Under the pieces are notes generated by a model, which was given only the letters and a program-made list of their open reading frames with translations, did not search any database and was not told the origin of the DNA. Below, piece by piece: positions 11,870 to 23,027 of a stretch of DNA of 64,000 nucleotides. Source of the DNA: Sialis fuliginosa. Its lineage: Eukaryota; Arthropoda; Insecta; Megaloptera; Sialidae. Where the stretch lies: contig OY540815.1 in assembly GCA_961205875.1 (NCBI GenBank), positions 21,885,638 to 21,949,637 on the forward strand. The letters run 5' to 3'. Position numbers and translations under genes: made by a program. Position 1 is the first letter of the stretch. Each line of letters opens with the position of its first letter.

Positions 11870-12300
11870 GGGGAGGGGTGACATCCCAAAATATTTATTT
11901 TTTCAAGATATCTCGAAAACGACATATGTTACGTGAAAATTTTGTAGAATATTTTTTGTAGAGCATTCAATTTTCTATAATATATATCTACAACGTTTGT
12001 TGTAAAATATTCCCGTACAAAGATTTTGCTTTAAAAAATCGTGTTTTGTTTTTTAAATTGACATTTATTTTGATATATTATATGTCATTTTGACGTTTTA
12101 AATGTATAAAATAATCAGGTGCGTCTTAAGAAAAATTTCGAACTAATATTTTTTAGTAAAATTATAAAAAAATAAATGGTCAGGCAATATATTTGAACAC
12201 TATCGTTTTTTATTTAAATTGTTCAATAATAATGAATTTAGCACGAGGAAGCACTGTGCATTTACTTGACAGATGTTTTATTGTTTATGTCAGTTACCAA
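11870..12300 (+). repeat. copy of the 1393-2757 fold-back arm
   Basis: It shares 'gtgacatcc(c/g)aaaatattt', 'aagatatctcgaaaacg', 'tttttgtagagcattcaatt' and 'gtctacaacgtttgttgt'-type phrases with 1393-1560. It then has a second block, 'tttagcacgaggaagcact' (about 12238), that matches 1665. Intervening sequence is partly duplicated ('aatttcgaactaatattttt' at about 11607 and 12136). Confidence 0.6.
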
Positions 12301-12799
12301 TATTTCATTTTCAAGTATAAAACATTAAAATAATACATAAATACACCGTATATTTTTCTCGTGATACATTAAATTTATAAATTACCTACATGTATGACAA
12401 ATTTAACACCTGATTAATTTGCATCGTTTTATTAAAAAATGATGTGGTATTTTTCACTCAAGCTTACAGTCGGTTACATTGACGCAAATTCAAAATAACC
12501 GCTGCACTATTAATCCATGCAAATCAAACAAAAACAATTTATAAACAAAATTACATGTGTTTTAATATTCGAACGTTACAAAATATGATTTATATTATTT
12601 CATTAAAACCCCCTCATATTATGTTATCACAAATTTATACTGAATTATGTTGATTATGTTTTATACTTTATGGATATTTATAGATAAATTTCATTTCAAT
12701 CAAATACTAATTTTTATTTGTACAATAGCGCATTGAACCCGGTGTTACCCGGGTTAATATTCACAAAATTATAGCGACCTTAAATATTCAACATGCCCA

Positions 12800-13201
12800 C
12801 CATGGTGCACATTTAAACTAAATATTAGTATAATTTTTTTTAATTATTATATTATCATAGCAACTGCTTTACATTGTTTCAAATTTAACGATTCTTTCTT
12901 TTATATCTTTTGTGTCGTAGTACTTATCATTTTACATATAATCATTAGCAAGTGTCCATTACTGCGTGCTCATTACTGGTTTCACTTTATCCATTACTGA
13001 AGAAAAACATAAACAAAATAAATGGCTATAATTTAAAAAACAAACTATATTTGCAGACTTTGGTAATTAAATTGATTAAATAAAGAGTTACTTATTTTAT
13101 TAGTAACATGAGTTCATGAGAATTACAAAAAAGAAACCCGTCAATCACAAAAACAGTAAACCTTACTCTTATAGCGGCCATAACTGGTGCCAATACCTTA
13201 T
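12800..13201 (+). mobile_element. family-A MITE, 5'-truncated
   Basis: It begins inside the family-A body (after 'caccatggtgcacatttaaac') and runs to the right terminus 'taactggtgccaatacctta' closing in t. The landmarks 'gtcgtagtacttatcatttt' and 'gtgctcattactggtttcac' are present. Just upstream, 12728-12755, lies 'gcattgaacccggtgttacc', a separate repeat phrase. Confidence 0.7.
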
Positions 13202-13789
13202 AGAAATTTAAATCAAATAATCAAACCATACCTGTTTTACTGTATCTATAAATAATCTGGACACCCCTGAAATCAAAACCATTTATTTAAATTAACACAT
13301 GAAAAATAAAATAAAAATCCGATAACTTCTCTACACATATCTTTGTTTTATAATTTATAGATTATAATGCAAAACAAACGGCCAACAGATGCGCTACCTT
13401 TTTATCCACATGGAATTATTGAAGCAGTCTGAACCAGCGGCCCGTAATTTGTTGATATTGGTTTTTGATTAAACAACGTAGGTACCTACATTTAAAAAAA
13501 ACAGTCACGGACGAACGGACCCCATCAGAGAGTGCCGTGGCCTCGAGCATGCGCACTCAGATGTATATGAATTTGTCAGTTCAGTGATGGTAAGTTTAAT
13601 CACAAAACTCAATTGTCATTTTTAATTAATCTATCTATACGCTTTATTGAAATTTATACCGATACAAAATTTGATATGACGTGAATTTTTATGTATTGCT
13701 TCCTCGCCATATTCGAAGGAATAGGGAAAGCATGTGATCATTTTCCAAAACATAAAATTATTAATATTAGCGGTGTATAAATACATAGA

Positions 13790-14030
13790 TTATTATCTTA
13801 AATTAATATAACATTGTTCTATATGGTATTTCTTTAAAAAAATACATTAAATTATAAAAATTGTGTTTTCTACACATTCAGCAATTTTTACAGCTTCGTA
13901 AAATTATTTGTATATCATACGTTCTTTTCGATCGAATGTAATTACATTTATAGTGTCAATAATAATATAATATAAAAATAATAATAATATAATAGTAGTG
14001 ACGTTAAAATATTCACTTTAAATCTACATC
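13790..14030 (-). repeat. repeat copy 2 (empty site)
   Basis: Inverted copy of 9551-10125 without the MITE. The diagnostic junction 'aatgtaattacatttatag' (about 13935-13955, read on +) contains one gtaattac equivalent where copy 1 has two flanking the insertion. Confidence 0.7.
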
Positions 14031-14492
14031 GTGAGTTCCGGCCGGAATTCCGGTACACTTCTATTAATAATGCGTTTTTTGAAATTATTTATCCAGATTT
14101 TTTCAGTAATAAAAAAAAAATTAATATGACAATTTAAGCCGGAACTGGTATCGTAAATTTTACAAACGTAAGTGGTATTGTGGGGTATTTGCGGCCCCCA
14201 CTGAAGATTAGCTTTTGACAAAACTAGTTTCAATAATAAACTGGGTAATACCTAAAAAAACTTTAGGAAAGTTTTCAACAAAAATATTTTTCTTTCTTAT
14301 CTAGAGTGTTTTTTTTTCGGTCCCATTGGCCTATGTTTTAGCTTTGGATCAAAAGTTAATTGTCCCAAAATTTCAGACTCGTAGATCAAAACCGAGTCTT
14401 TTTCCCATTTGATTAATATGGGAAAAATTACTTTTTTACGTACGCGTAAATAGCTCGTTGAAAAAAATATTTTTTTAAATATCTCAAAGCAA

Positions 14493-14670
14493 TATTTTGT
14501 AGAGAATTAAGTGCTTAATCCATAAATCCAGCAATTTTTAAGATACGTTTGTTTAAAATTATCATAAAAATTTGATTTTACTTTTTATGATAATGTTTAA
14601 TCGAATATATCTTTAAAAATACTGAATCTATGAATTTTTTGTAGGAAATTTAATTCTCTATAATTAACCC
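14493..14670. repeat. small fold-back hairpin
   Basis: Arms of about 75 bp: 'ttttgtagagaattaagtgc' to 'aaaattatcataaaaa' on the left, 'tttttatgataatgtttaat' to 'atttaattctctataat' on the right, moderately diverged. The 'ttttgtagag' motif is shared with the 1393-2757 and 11870-12300 repeats, so these may be distant relatives. Confidence 0.6.
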
Positions 14671-15937
14671 AGGAAATAAAGGAGAAAAATACAAGGAAAA
14701 TGTATGAGGTGCCAAATTTAAACAGTGGTTAGAATATGTCCAGATGTATATTTCCTGAAAACTCCCTAACAAAATTTGCTCCGGAACAACCTCAACCAAG
14801 GTTTTGTTTTACAAGGATTTTGTAAACACTGTATCTAAGGAACGGAATGTTCAATCAACCCCATCTTTCGCATTTTAAACAGATAATTAAATTATCTACC
14901 ACCTTTTTATTATTATTTTAACTAAAAATAATTGTATACCTTTCAAAATGGTGGTCAAACTAAAAATTTTACTGTAAAAATGTAAAATTTTGAGTTCGAC
15001 AGCCTTTTTGATAGGTATAAATTTTTCAACAAACTCTTTTATTTTCTTGTAAAATATTTTATTTATAATTTTTGAACAATTGTATATTTTTATTTTAAAA
15101 AACAAATATAGTAGATATATTTATTTTCTCGAGACTGAAATATATCGAGAAACGATAGAAAGAGAAGATATTTGTATTTTACAGTTCAATGTAACGTTAT
15201 TTCGGTGCTGCAGCGTCACATTATTAAGTGAGATGAATATTATATCTGGTGACGCCATTATGCGCGGTTATCCGTCTCCGGGCGGCGACCGGAGCCACAG
15301 AATTACCGGTAATAACGTTGCATAAGTAAATAGCGTCATCTTAAAAACACACATACACGCGCTATGAGTGAATGATGCCCTTAATAAGACAAGGGACGCT
15401 GTTTGTCATTTAAAATGCAAACTAAATTGTGTCACACGGAAATTGTGTTTACATACAATATACCTACATTTAGGGTACGTCAAAAAAAGCAATATTTTTT
15501 TTTCTTCACTCTCATTACGAAATAAGTTAGTTTATAACCTAAAATAAATCCTTGCTGAAGGATTACCCTGTAGTTCAATTTTAAGAGGTGCCACAAAGGG
15601 GGTCCCGTTTCCCATTTAAATAACATTGAAAAATTATTATAAATTATCTTCTTTTAATGCCAGATGTCGGCTGGGTCATTCTTTTTCCGATAGTTCAGTA
15701 TAGTAGGGTTATATATTACTATTTAATAGATATTTATAGAATATTGACGTTAAAATGTTCAATTTTGTAATATAAATAAATATTTAAAACATTTGTAAGT
15801 TTCACTCATTACATTTACACTTATATCTACCCCTTTAAACTATTTTTATAGACAATTAAATTACCTATAAAATTAACTTTTAATTTATTTTTATAATAGT
15901 TTATTTGTGAGAGCCTTTCAAATATTCATTTTAACAA
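14671..15937. other. gene-free sequence with one shared repeat block
   Basis: 15470-15580 matches 51275-51375 in inverted orientation ('aaataagttagtttataacc', 'ggattaccctgtagttcaa' class phrases), so it is a dispersed repeat. A GC-richer patch lies at 15240-15315. The frames at 14896-15105 and 15080-15325 overlap on opposite strands and have no recognisable product. Confidence 0.45.
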
Positions 15938-16374
15938 ATACGGTACTGGCACCAGTTATGGCCGCTATAAGAGCAAGGTTTACTATTTTTGTTCGTGTTT
16001 TTTCTCCAGTAATGGATAAATTAAAACCAGTAATGAGCACGCAGTGATGAACACTTGCTAATGATTAAAAAATGATAAGTACTACGTCACAAAAGATATA
16101 AAAGGAAGGATCGTCTTTGAAACAATTTAAAACAGTTTCTATGATAATATAATAATTAATAAACAAATTATACTAATAATTATTTTAAATGTCCACCATT
16201 TTGACACCTATTAGCCGATTGTTATCAAATCACACTGTAAGACAGTTAAATATATATAGATTAATATTCCTAAATGGTAGTAATCAAATATCAACAAATA
16301 TTTCTAAGTCAGTACATTTAATTTAAAAATAACCATTACTGGGGTCATATCCAAGACTGGTGACAGTACCTTAT
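15938..16374 (-). mobile_element. family-A MITE, reverse orientation, near full length
   Basis: It starts 'atacggtactggcaccagtt' and ends 'gactggtgacagtacc' then ttat. It carries the inverted landmarks 'gccgctataagagcaagg', 'aaaccagtaatgagcacgca' and 'accattactggggtcatatc'. Non-coding. Confidence 0.75.
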
Positions 16375-16906
16375 ATCACTTAGAATCGCTGTAACTTTTG
16401 ATTCGTTGAATTGAAGTCACTTTTGTAGAGAATTAAAATTATGTCCTTAAAAAAATTAATATTTTAGCGTTTTTATGTAGACTTTACTAACAGCCTGTAT
16501 TTATATCGTTTTATACGTGTATTTAAATTATTTTACTAGATCATGTTTCACTTATTTATTATATTACGTTTCATTATCCCAGAGAAGAATAATTGTCTCT
16601 TCGCATTCATCCAAAGACATAAAAGTAACCATTCATTCTGATCAATATCTGCAAAGATTTAAACCACAGCTTGTCCCATTTTAAGCCCTAAATTCCGTAT
16701 TCTTTCATGTGTCCTCGTCGTAAATGCAATAAACTATAAATATAGTTGATAATAAACGTCAGAAAGAAAACTTACACCGAATAAAATGATTATATTTATC
16801 TTTAAGATAAATAATATAAACCGCAACAAATAATACTAAAACTCAAGAACCGTCACATACTATAGAGAACGCCCCCCCCCCCCACCCCTCTTCTCTAAAC
16901 ACGGAA

Positions 16907-17236
16907 TTTATTTTATATTTTGTTCTTGATATAAACATGCAATATATTGATAAACATTTAAACCGACCTTTATTATTTTTAATTTATAGTTTTAACTTAT
17001 GAAATTGATTATTATTTCGTTGCCTTTTTGTGATTTTATACAGGGTAAGTTAAAAGTAAAAAACGGGTAATTTATTTTATATTTTGTTCTTGATATAAAC
17101 ATGCAATATATTGATAAACATTTGAACCTTTATTATTTTTAATTTATAGTTTTAACTTATGAAATTGATTATTATTTCGTTGCCTTTTTGTGATTTTATA
17201 CAGGGTAAGTTAAAAGTAAAAAACGGGTAATTTATT
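16907..17236 (+). repeat. two-unit tandem duplication, about 164 bp period
   Basis: The unit starting 'tttattttatattttgttct' occurs at 16907 and 17071. Both copies end 'ttttatacagggtaagttaa'. The copies are nearly identical except for a 4-bp difference (ccga) in the first. A poly-C tract at 16871-16883 lies upstream. The duplication looks recent and non-coding. Confidence 0.85.
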
Positions 17237-17317
17237 TTCGTTATAATCGATTAATTAAATCAAAGCATGAATTAATAAATATATGTCTTATAAACAGGCC
17301 CTGAGAAAGCTTATATA

Positions 17318-17447
17318 TTATATTATCATAGAATTTGCTTTACCTTGTTTCAAAATTTATGATAATTTATTTGGTAACTTTTGTGTCGTAGTACTTATCA
17401 TTAGCAAGTGTCCATCACTGGGGGCCTATTACTGATTTATTACTGAG
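17318..17447 (+). mobile_element. family-A MITE fragment
   Basis: The internal segment only: 'atattatattatcatagaa', 'gtgtcgtagtacttatcatt', 'gcaagtgtccatcactgg'. Both termini are absent. Confidence 0.6.
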
Positions 17448-17885
17448 TATAGGTAATTGGTTAGACTTATAATATTCGTATTGTGCGTGTCACATGTCTA
17501 CAAAACTCTTTCTGTTTTGAAAATTTAATTTCCTGCTCACTTTCGATTGACAGAACGTTTAAAACATTCAATCTATTTAAAATAATGTCACTTATAAACA
17601 AGATATTCAATTAATAAAACACGTGTTCAATTTATCAATAAATTCCAACACCAAGTGTAATATAATATAAATATTCGGCCCCTCCATTTAAAAATAAAAA
17701 TACAAAAAAAATCACCATACTTCCCCTTTTACCCCCGTAGAGATTGAATTTCAAAAAATCCTTTTTTAATGGGTGCTAGCATCATCAAAGGAAGACACCA
17801 CTGAATTTTCACGTTTCTAGGTCCAGGGGTTTGGGCTGTACGTTGATGAGTGAGTGAGTCAATGATTAAGGACAAACTCTTTTAT

Positions 17886-18421
17886 ATAAGGTAGTGGCAC
17901 CAGTCTTGGCAAGGACCCCAGTAATGGCAAATTTTTAATTAAATATACTGAATTGAAAAATATGTGTTGATATTTGATTACTACCATTTCTGAATATTAA
18001 TTTATATATACATTTAACTGTCTTACAGCGTGATTTGATGACAATCGGCCAATAGGTATCAAAATGATGGACATTAAAATTAATTATTAGTATAATTTAT
18101 TTATTAACTGTTTTACATTGTTTCAAATTTGACGATTCTTTCTTTTATATCTTTTGTGTCGTAGTACTTATCATTTTGCGTGCGCATTACTGGTTTTACT
18201 TTATCCATTACTGGAGAAAAAAACATAAACAAAATAAAAGGTTATAATTTAAAAAAAAAAACTATATTTGCGGACTTTGGTAATTGAATTTATTCAATAA
18301 AGAATTACTTGTTTTATTAGTAGCATGAGTTCATGAGAATTACAAAAAAAACAAGCCCATTAATCCATAAAAAAACGAAAACCTGCTCTTATAGCGGTCA
18401 TAACTGGTGCCTTTACCTTAT
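17886..18421 (+). mobile_element. family-A MITE, full-length reference copy (536 bp)
   Basis: The left terminus is ataaggtagtggcaccagtc. The right terminus is 'taactggtgcctttacctta' closing in t, an imperfect inverse. The surrounding bases read tttat/ataga, so a short TA-rich target duplication is possible but cannot be separated from the ends. The body shows the family order 'ccccagtaatgg', 'gtgatttgatgacaatcggc', 'gtgtcgtagtacttatcatt', 'ttactggttttactttatcc', 'cttatagcggtcataactgg'. No transposase frame, so it depends on an element elsewhere. Confidence 0.8.
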
Positions 18422-18996
18422 ATAGATAAACATAATAACTGACCTAATTAAAAATAAAAAGTTAATGAGTATGTTTTTTTTTTAATCGATCTTTCGAGAA
18501 TCAGTTTTTTACTGAAAAATAATTATAATCCATGAGAACAAATTGTTTTATAAAACTATCAATAAATTCAATTAAATTAAAATAAAGTGTTAATTAGTTA
18601 TGTAGATATTTCCATTTTCCTGTTCACTCATACCTACTTCAAAACAAATACCGTTTCATTTTTCATGTGATAATCGAGCGATCATATTAATTAATTTTGT
18701 ACCAAATCCACAAATATCTCTTTTTCAATACCTTTTTAAAACAGTGTCAATTTTATTTAGTACAATATAATAGGTCAATTAAAACTACAAAAAACTGTTT
18801 TTAATGTTTCATATAGCATTGCTAGTTTAATCAATTACATATAACAACGATTCTGTGGGGGCGTAATAAAACCAAAAAGGGGGGGCGTGAGTATATCGAG
18901 AAAAAATATTATTAAAAAGTTTATTTAATTTACTGAAAGAAAATCAATAAAATTCATTCTGACATAATAAAAAATAAAATACACGTTTACATTTAC
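18422..18996. other. gene-free AT-rich sequence
   Basis: Nothing recognised apart from a short G-rich patch at 18855-18890. Confidence 0.4.
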
Positions 18997-19000
18997 ACAG

Positions 19001-19340
19001 TGGCGTAGATAGCTTTTTGCGATGGGGGGGGGGGGATATGACTAGGGCCGTAACTAGAAGCTCTGGGACCGAGGGGCCCTCAAAATATGCAAAATTAAAA
19101 TAAAAAAATTATTACTATAATTTTTAATTGAATGACCTTTTTTTTGCTCATATAAATATATAAACTAAAGTTGGTATACTCCATAATACTACAAAAAAAA
19201 AAAAGTCATTCATTTGAAAATTGCAATAACTGAAAACCTTTTTTTTTACTCTTAATTTACCCAATTTTTACTATTTTGTTTATACTAGAACAGTTTTAAA
19301 AAAGGTAGTAAGGGTTAGCTATGGGGATGGTGGAGGCCAA
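19001..19340 (-). mobile_element. hAT-like MITE of the CAGTGGCGTAGATAG family, decayed
   Basis: It opens cagtggcgtagatagctttt, followed by a poly-G tract and 'gatatgactagggccg'. The same order is found inverted at the right side of the element at 60040-60369. The opposite end is not cleanly preserved. Confidence 0.55.
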
Positions 19341-19454
19341 TAATTATAAAAGTATTTTTTTAATATACATAACACCTACATTTTTTAACTCGGTTCAGAT
19401 AGTCAGTAAAAGTCAGTATTTTTAGATTTCTGTGTCAGTAAAATCAGTATTTTT

Positions 19455-19819
19455 CAGGGCTTCGAACCGTTATTTTTTTCATTTCGGTTTTCGTTCCGGT
19501 TCGAGTAAAAAAATATATTTCGGTTCGGTTCCGGTTTTCGTTCCGCAAAAAATAACGTTTTTTTCGGTTTTCGGTTCAGCTTCGAGTGATTAATTAAAAC
19601 AAAAAAAAATTTTCTACCATAATTTAGAATATTTTATGGTACTTGTATGATAGTCCGAACGACTATTGAAGTGGGAAATAAGATCATGTTAACGCGCGTA
19701 TTTTAACATGTACTGAACCGTAAAAACCGATATTTTTATTTCGGTTCTGTTCCTGTTTTCATTCCGGCAAAAAATAACGGTTTATCCGATTTTCCGTTCA
19801 GTTCCGGTTGAAAGCCCTG
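19455..19819. mobile_element. hAT-type MITE with perfect 8-bp target duplication
   Basis: The termini are cagggcttcgaaccg and its inverse cggttgaaagccctg. The 8-bp flanks are identical: GTATTTTT at 19447-19454 and 19820-19827. The interior is built from degenerate 'ttcggttttcggttcggttc' reiterations in both halves, giving a subterminal-repeat look. No coding capacity. Confidence 0.9.
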
Positions 19820-20229
19820 GTATTTTTGAACACTGAACTTGTTTCGACCCCTGTATTTATCTTCAACTTTTATTTAAAACATTTTAGCATGCCCTGGGTT
19901 GAATGTATTCCTACCAGACTAACACCCAAGCCATATAATACTCCTTCCCACTACAATACATGTCCTGAAATCCCCCTACATTATCTACTGGCTCTCATAA
20001 ACTTGAGACCTGTGAAATTTCCGCATGCGTCATACGAACTATATATAAATCATGTATCTAAACACATTTGTATGTCCCTGGAAGATAAAGGATTATCTCT
20101 AGTCGTGCTTTATTTTTTATTCCTTCGGGGAGTAAATGACTTAAAGTTTCCTTTTTTATAGATATTATTCTACAGGAATTTGCTTTATAAGAGTATTGTA
20201 AGAGACTATTTCAGTGAATAAAATACTTT

Positions 20230-20880
20230 ATTAATTACATATATTAATGCTTCCTCGCAATATCGAAGATACGAGAAGCTTTGTGATCGTTTTAGAATGA
20301 GACAAAAAAATTATTCTTCGATTTCAAAATTTTAAATTGATCTTTCCGTTTCTGGTCAAAACAAACACTTTTCGTTTCTTGCCTGTCTGCAGAGGCGGAT
20401 TATCAATAAGGCAAACTAGGCACGTCCTAGGGCGCGAGGTTACAAAGGGGCGCGCGCGCGAAATTTTTGAAAAATAACAAAAAAATAATTGTGTCAGTAA
20501 GTACCTATGCACCTACTTACACAATATAAAAAGATTCTTGTGTGCACAAAAAGATGATGTGATAATTTTTAACAAACAAAATATAGACGCAACAATAAGA
20601 AAATATTTGAATTTCGGAAATTTCATTGTTATATTTAATATGAAAAGTTACGCAACAGTGGAAAGGAGGGGCGCCGATGAGGTGCTTGCCTAGGGCGCTC
20701 TCGACATTTAATCCGCCTCTGCCTGTTTGTCTGGCTGTCTATCTGTCCCCTGAATCCTTGTCACATTATTTATTTTTTCAAGATATGTTACGTGAAAATT
20801 TTATAGATCCTTTTTTGTAGAGCATTCAATTTCTTATAATATAGGTCTACAACTATTGTTGTAAAATATTCCCTTAAAAA
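20230..20880 (-). repeat. dispersed repeat interrupted by a hAT MITE
   Basis: 20230-20389 and 20730-20880 together are an inverted relative of 2640-2960 ('cttcctcgcaatatcgaag', 'caaacacttttcgtttc', 'ctgaatccttgtcac', 'ttgtagagcattcaatttc'). The hAT MITE at 20390-20721 is inserted in it. Confidence 0.6.
20390..20721. mobile_element. hAT-type MITE, CAGAGGCGGATTA family, copy 1
   Basis: The termini are cagaggcggattatcaataa and 'catttaatccgcctctg'. The flanks are cctgtctg (20382-20389) and cctgtttg (20722-20729), an 8-bp target duplication with one mismatch. The interior closely matches copy 2 at 50244-50555, including 'gtgtcagtaagtacctatgc'. The (cg)n run near 20450 is unique to this copy. Confidence 0.9.
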
Positions 20881-21261
20881 AGTATACATTTTTTTTCGTT
20901 TGTTTTCTTTTATTTATTCAAAAATAGCTTTGTATAAATAAAAATTGAATCAAGTTTATTCGATATTATAATAAAATTATTTGAGTCTGCTGTTTTTTTT
21001 TCAACTTGTATATTACGAAACAGTACATAAAATATACTGCAAAGTTGTGTAGGTATTATATGTGAATTAATGAATAACGCCCTGGAATGTATATTTTTGT
21101 ACTTTTTTGTTTACTCCACAGTGTAATTATTTTTTATAAACTTTAATTAACTTTGTCTCACTGGCTGTTATTTGCTGTTACATATCCGTTAACATTGCAC
21201 GTTAATTTCATGACGCTACAAAATGTTACACGAAGAAAACTTTACAGGCCATATAATAATT

Positions 21262-21645
21262 GAGTACGTTTACACAGCACTGTTATATCGATTTTACTGT
21301 AACCGATGTAGTAAAACCGGGTTTGAAAATGCGTGTAGATGACGTATTACACGTGACATAACTAATCAGGTTTAGTTATCCTATTCCTCTTGATCTATTA
21401 AACCGGAATAGAGACGGAACATGGTAAAAAAAACCTGAAATGAAGAGATGGAAAACAAAAGGAAACGTAGAGGAGGCGAAGTATTTTTGGAATTTCTTGC
21501 TATCGAACTTATAGCGAACTTCAAATCGGAATTATAATTCCAGCTGATGTTACTTATTCTCGTATGTGTAAACAGTACTGCTTAAAACGGTTTAACTACA
21601 TCGGTTACAGTAAAACCGGAATAACAGCGCTGTGTAAACGTACTC
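21262..21645. mobile_element. TIR element with about 58-bp ends, PIF/Harbinger-like
   Basis: The left end gagtacgtttacacagcact and the right end 'gcgctgtgtaaacgtactc' are inverted copies. The match continues inward through the 'ttactgtaaccgatgtagt' class sequence for about 58 bp. The flanking trinucleotide is att on both sides, consistent with a 3-bp target duplication. There is no transposase. The superfamily call rests only on the 3-bp duplication and the G-rich tip. Confidence 0.65.
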
Positions 21646-21851
21646 ATTGTTGTATTTTAATCTTTTTATAAAAGATGTGTAATTTACTAGAAGGTTTATT
21701 CTTTGAAAAATATAGTGGAACTTCGTTATAACGGATTATAACCAGGGACTTTATAATAAAGCAGATTATTGTATTTACATTTTATGTCTCCGGGTGCTTT
21801 ATTTTATTTAAAAAACTTTCTACGTAAAATTGTCGATCGCGTGTTCTATTG

Positions 21852-22378
21852 CAAGCTTGTCCAACCCGCGGGCCACATGTGGCCCTCGAGGAGCCCTGAT
21901 GCGCAGAGGCGTATTTACCATGGGGCCATGGGGGCCATGGCCTAGGGCGGCAGATCGAGAGGAGCGGTTTGTTTCTCTATATAATAATTTTTTGACGTTA
22001 TAAAATTAGAAATTTCAATTAACATAACTAAAAAAAAAAAAAAAAGGTCATCAGTCATCATTATTATTTTTACCCAGGGCGGCATTTTTTTTTGGCCCAG
22101 GGCGGCACTTAACGTAAATACGCCACTGCGAGGTTAATAAAAAAAAAATTTATATAGTAATAAATTTACATTTAAATTACTTATTGTTAGTACGACTAAA
22201 AAAAAAAAAAACAGGTCTTCAATTTTTATTTTTCTTAATGTAACTCGCTATTTATTCAATAAAAATTAGGAATTGAAATTGACGCGACTAAAAATTCTGG
22301 TCTGCAGCCCTTAGTAAATTAAATTAAATAAAATTTCTGCTATGCAGCCCAGAAGGTTGAAAATGTTGGACACCTATG
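21852..22378. mobile_element. hAT element with another element nested inside
   Basis: The left end is caagcttgtccaacccgcgg and the right end is 'aatgttggacacctatg'. The flanks are identical 8-mers TTCTATTG at 21844-21851 and 22379-22386. The interior is split by the 225-bp element at 21904-22128. Without it the host element would be about 300 bp. The 'gtccaacccgcgggcc' end is a widely seen hAT terminus type. Confidence 0.85.
21904..22128. mobile_element. nested hAT-like MITE, CAGAGGCGTATTTACC family
   Basis: The termini are cagaggcgtatttaccatgg and 'acgtaaatacgccactg', inverted with small differences. Subterminal 'cctagggcggca' and 'cagggcggca' phrases and poly-A/poly-T runs lie between. A clean 8-bp target duplication is not visible. 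Only 'cg' flanks both sides, so the junction may have decayed. Confidence 0.7.
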
Positions 22379-22386
22379 TTCTATTG

Positions 22387-23027
22387 TGACGAAAAATTGA
22401 GGACAAAAAGAAGTCAAAAATGCCGTTGTTTGTATGTAGCAATTTATGACATAGAGTGGTAAATTTCTACCCGCGATTTTTCGGAAACGGGGACGAGTTG
22501 GCCCGCGTTCATATATGTTTGAATACCACTGGTTTATTTATAATGTTTCACAGTAAACTTTTTTTATTTAATTTTAAATTGAGACAAGCAAATCTCGAAA
22601 ACTAAGTTAAGGTTAGGTGGAAGAAAACCAATGAAAGTAAGTTTTGACTTTGAGTGAAGATTTCAAGGTCATTTTGTTGAGTTTTTATTTTTTTAATGCA
22701 ATCTACTTTTTGCAGATATTCGTATCCTACAGAAAAAATTAAACAACTTTTCTCTAAAAAAATTTTATTTCATATTTACAATATCAAACATGTTAGGATT
22801 TAAAAAAAAAATTATATCTTTTAACTTTTCTGTGTGAAAAATTCATATTGCTGCCTTTTTTTTCCACACTTTTGCGCCCCTGCCATTTTTTTAATTGTCA
22901 TTACGATTTTGCCACTCTCTGCGCCTCTTCTCACGCATTTTAGTCAAATTTCACCGCCTTCAGTGATTAGCGCCTACGTGAAAATCACGCACGCTTTCCT
23001 CCAGCCCTGACTCTTTATATATTTGTA
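22387..23027. other. gene-free sequence, 3' flank of the HAUS7-like gene
   Basis: No second gene seen. The 22840-23010 stretch is pyrimidine-rich with several 'gcgcc' phrases and may include 3' untranslated sequence of the minus-strand gene ending at 23028. Confidence 0.4.

Noticed and set aside
19808-20161. 117-aa plus-strand open frame
   Set aside because: No domain or codon pattern, it begins inside a hAT MITE end and lies in repeat-rich DNA.
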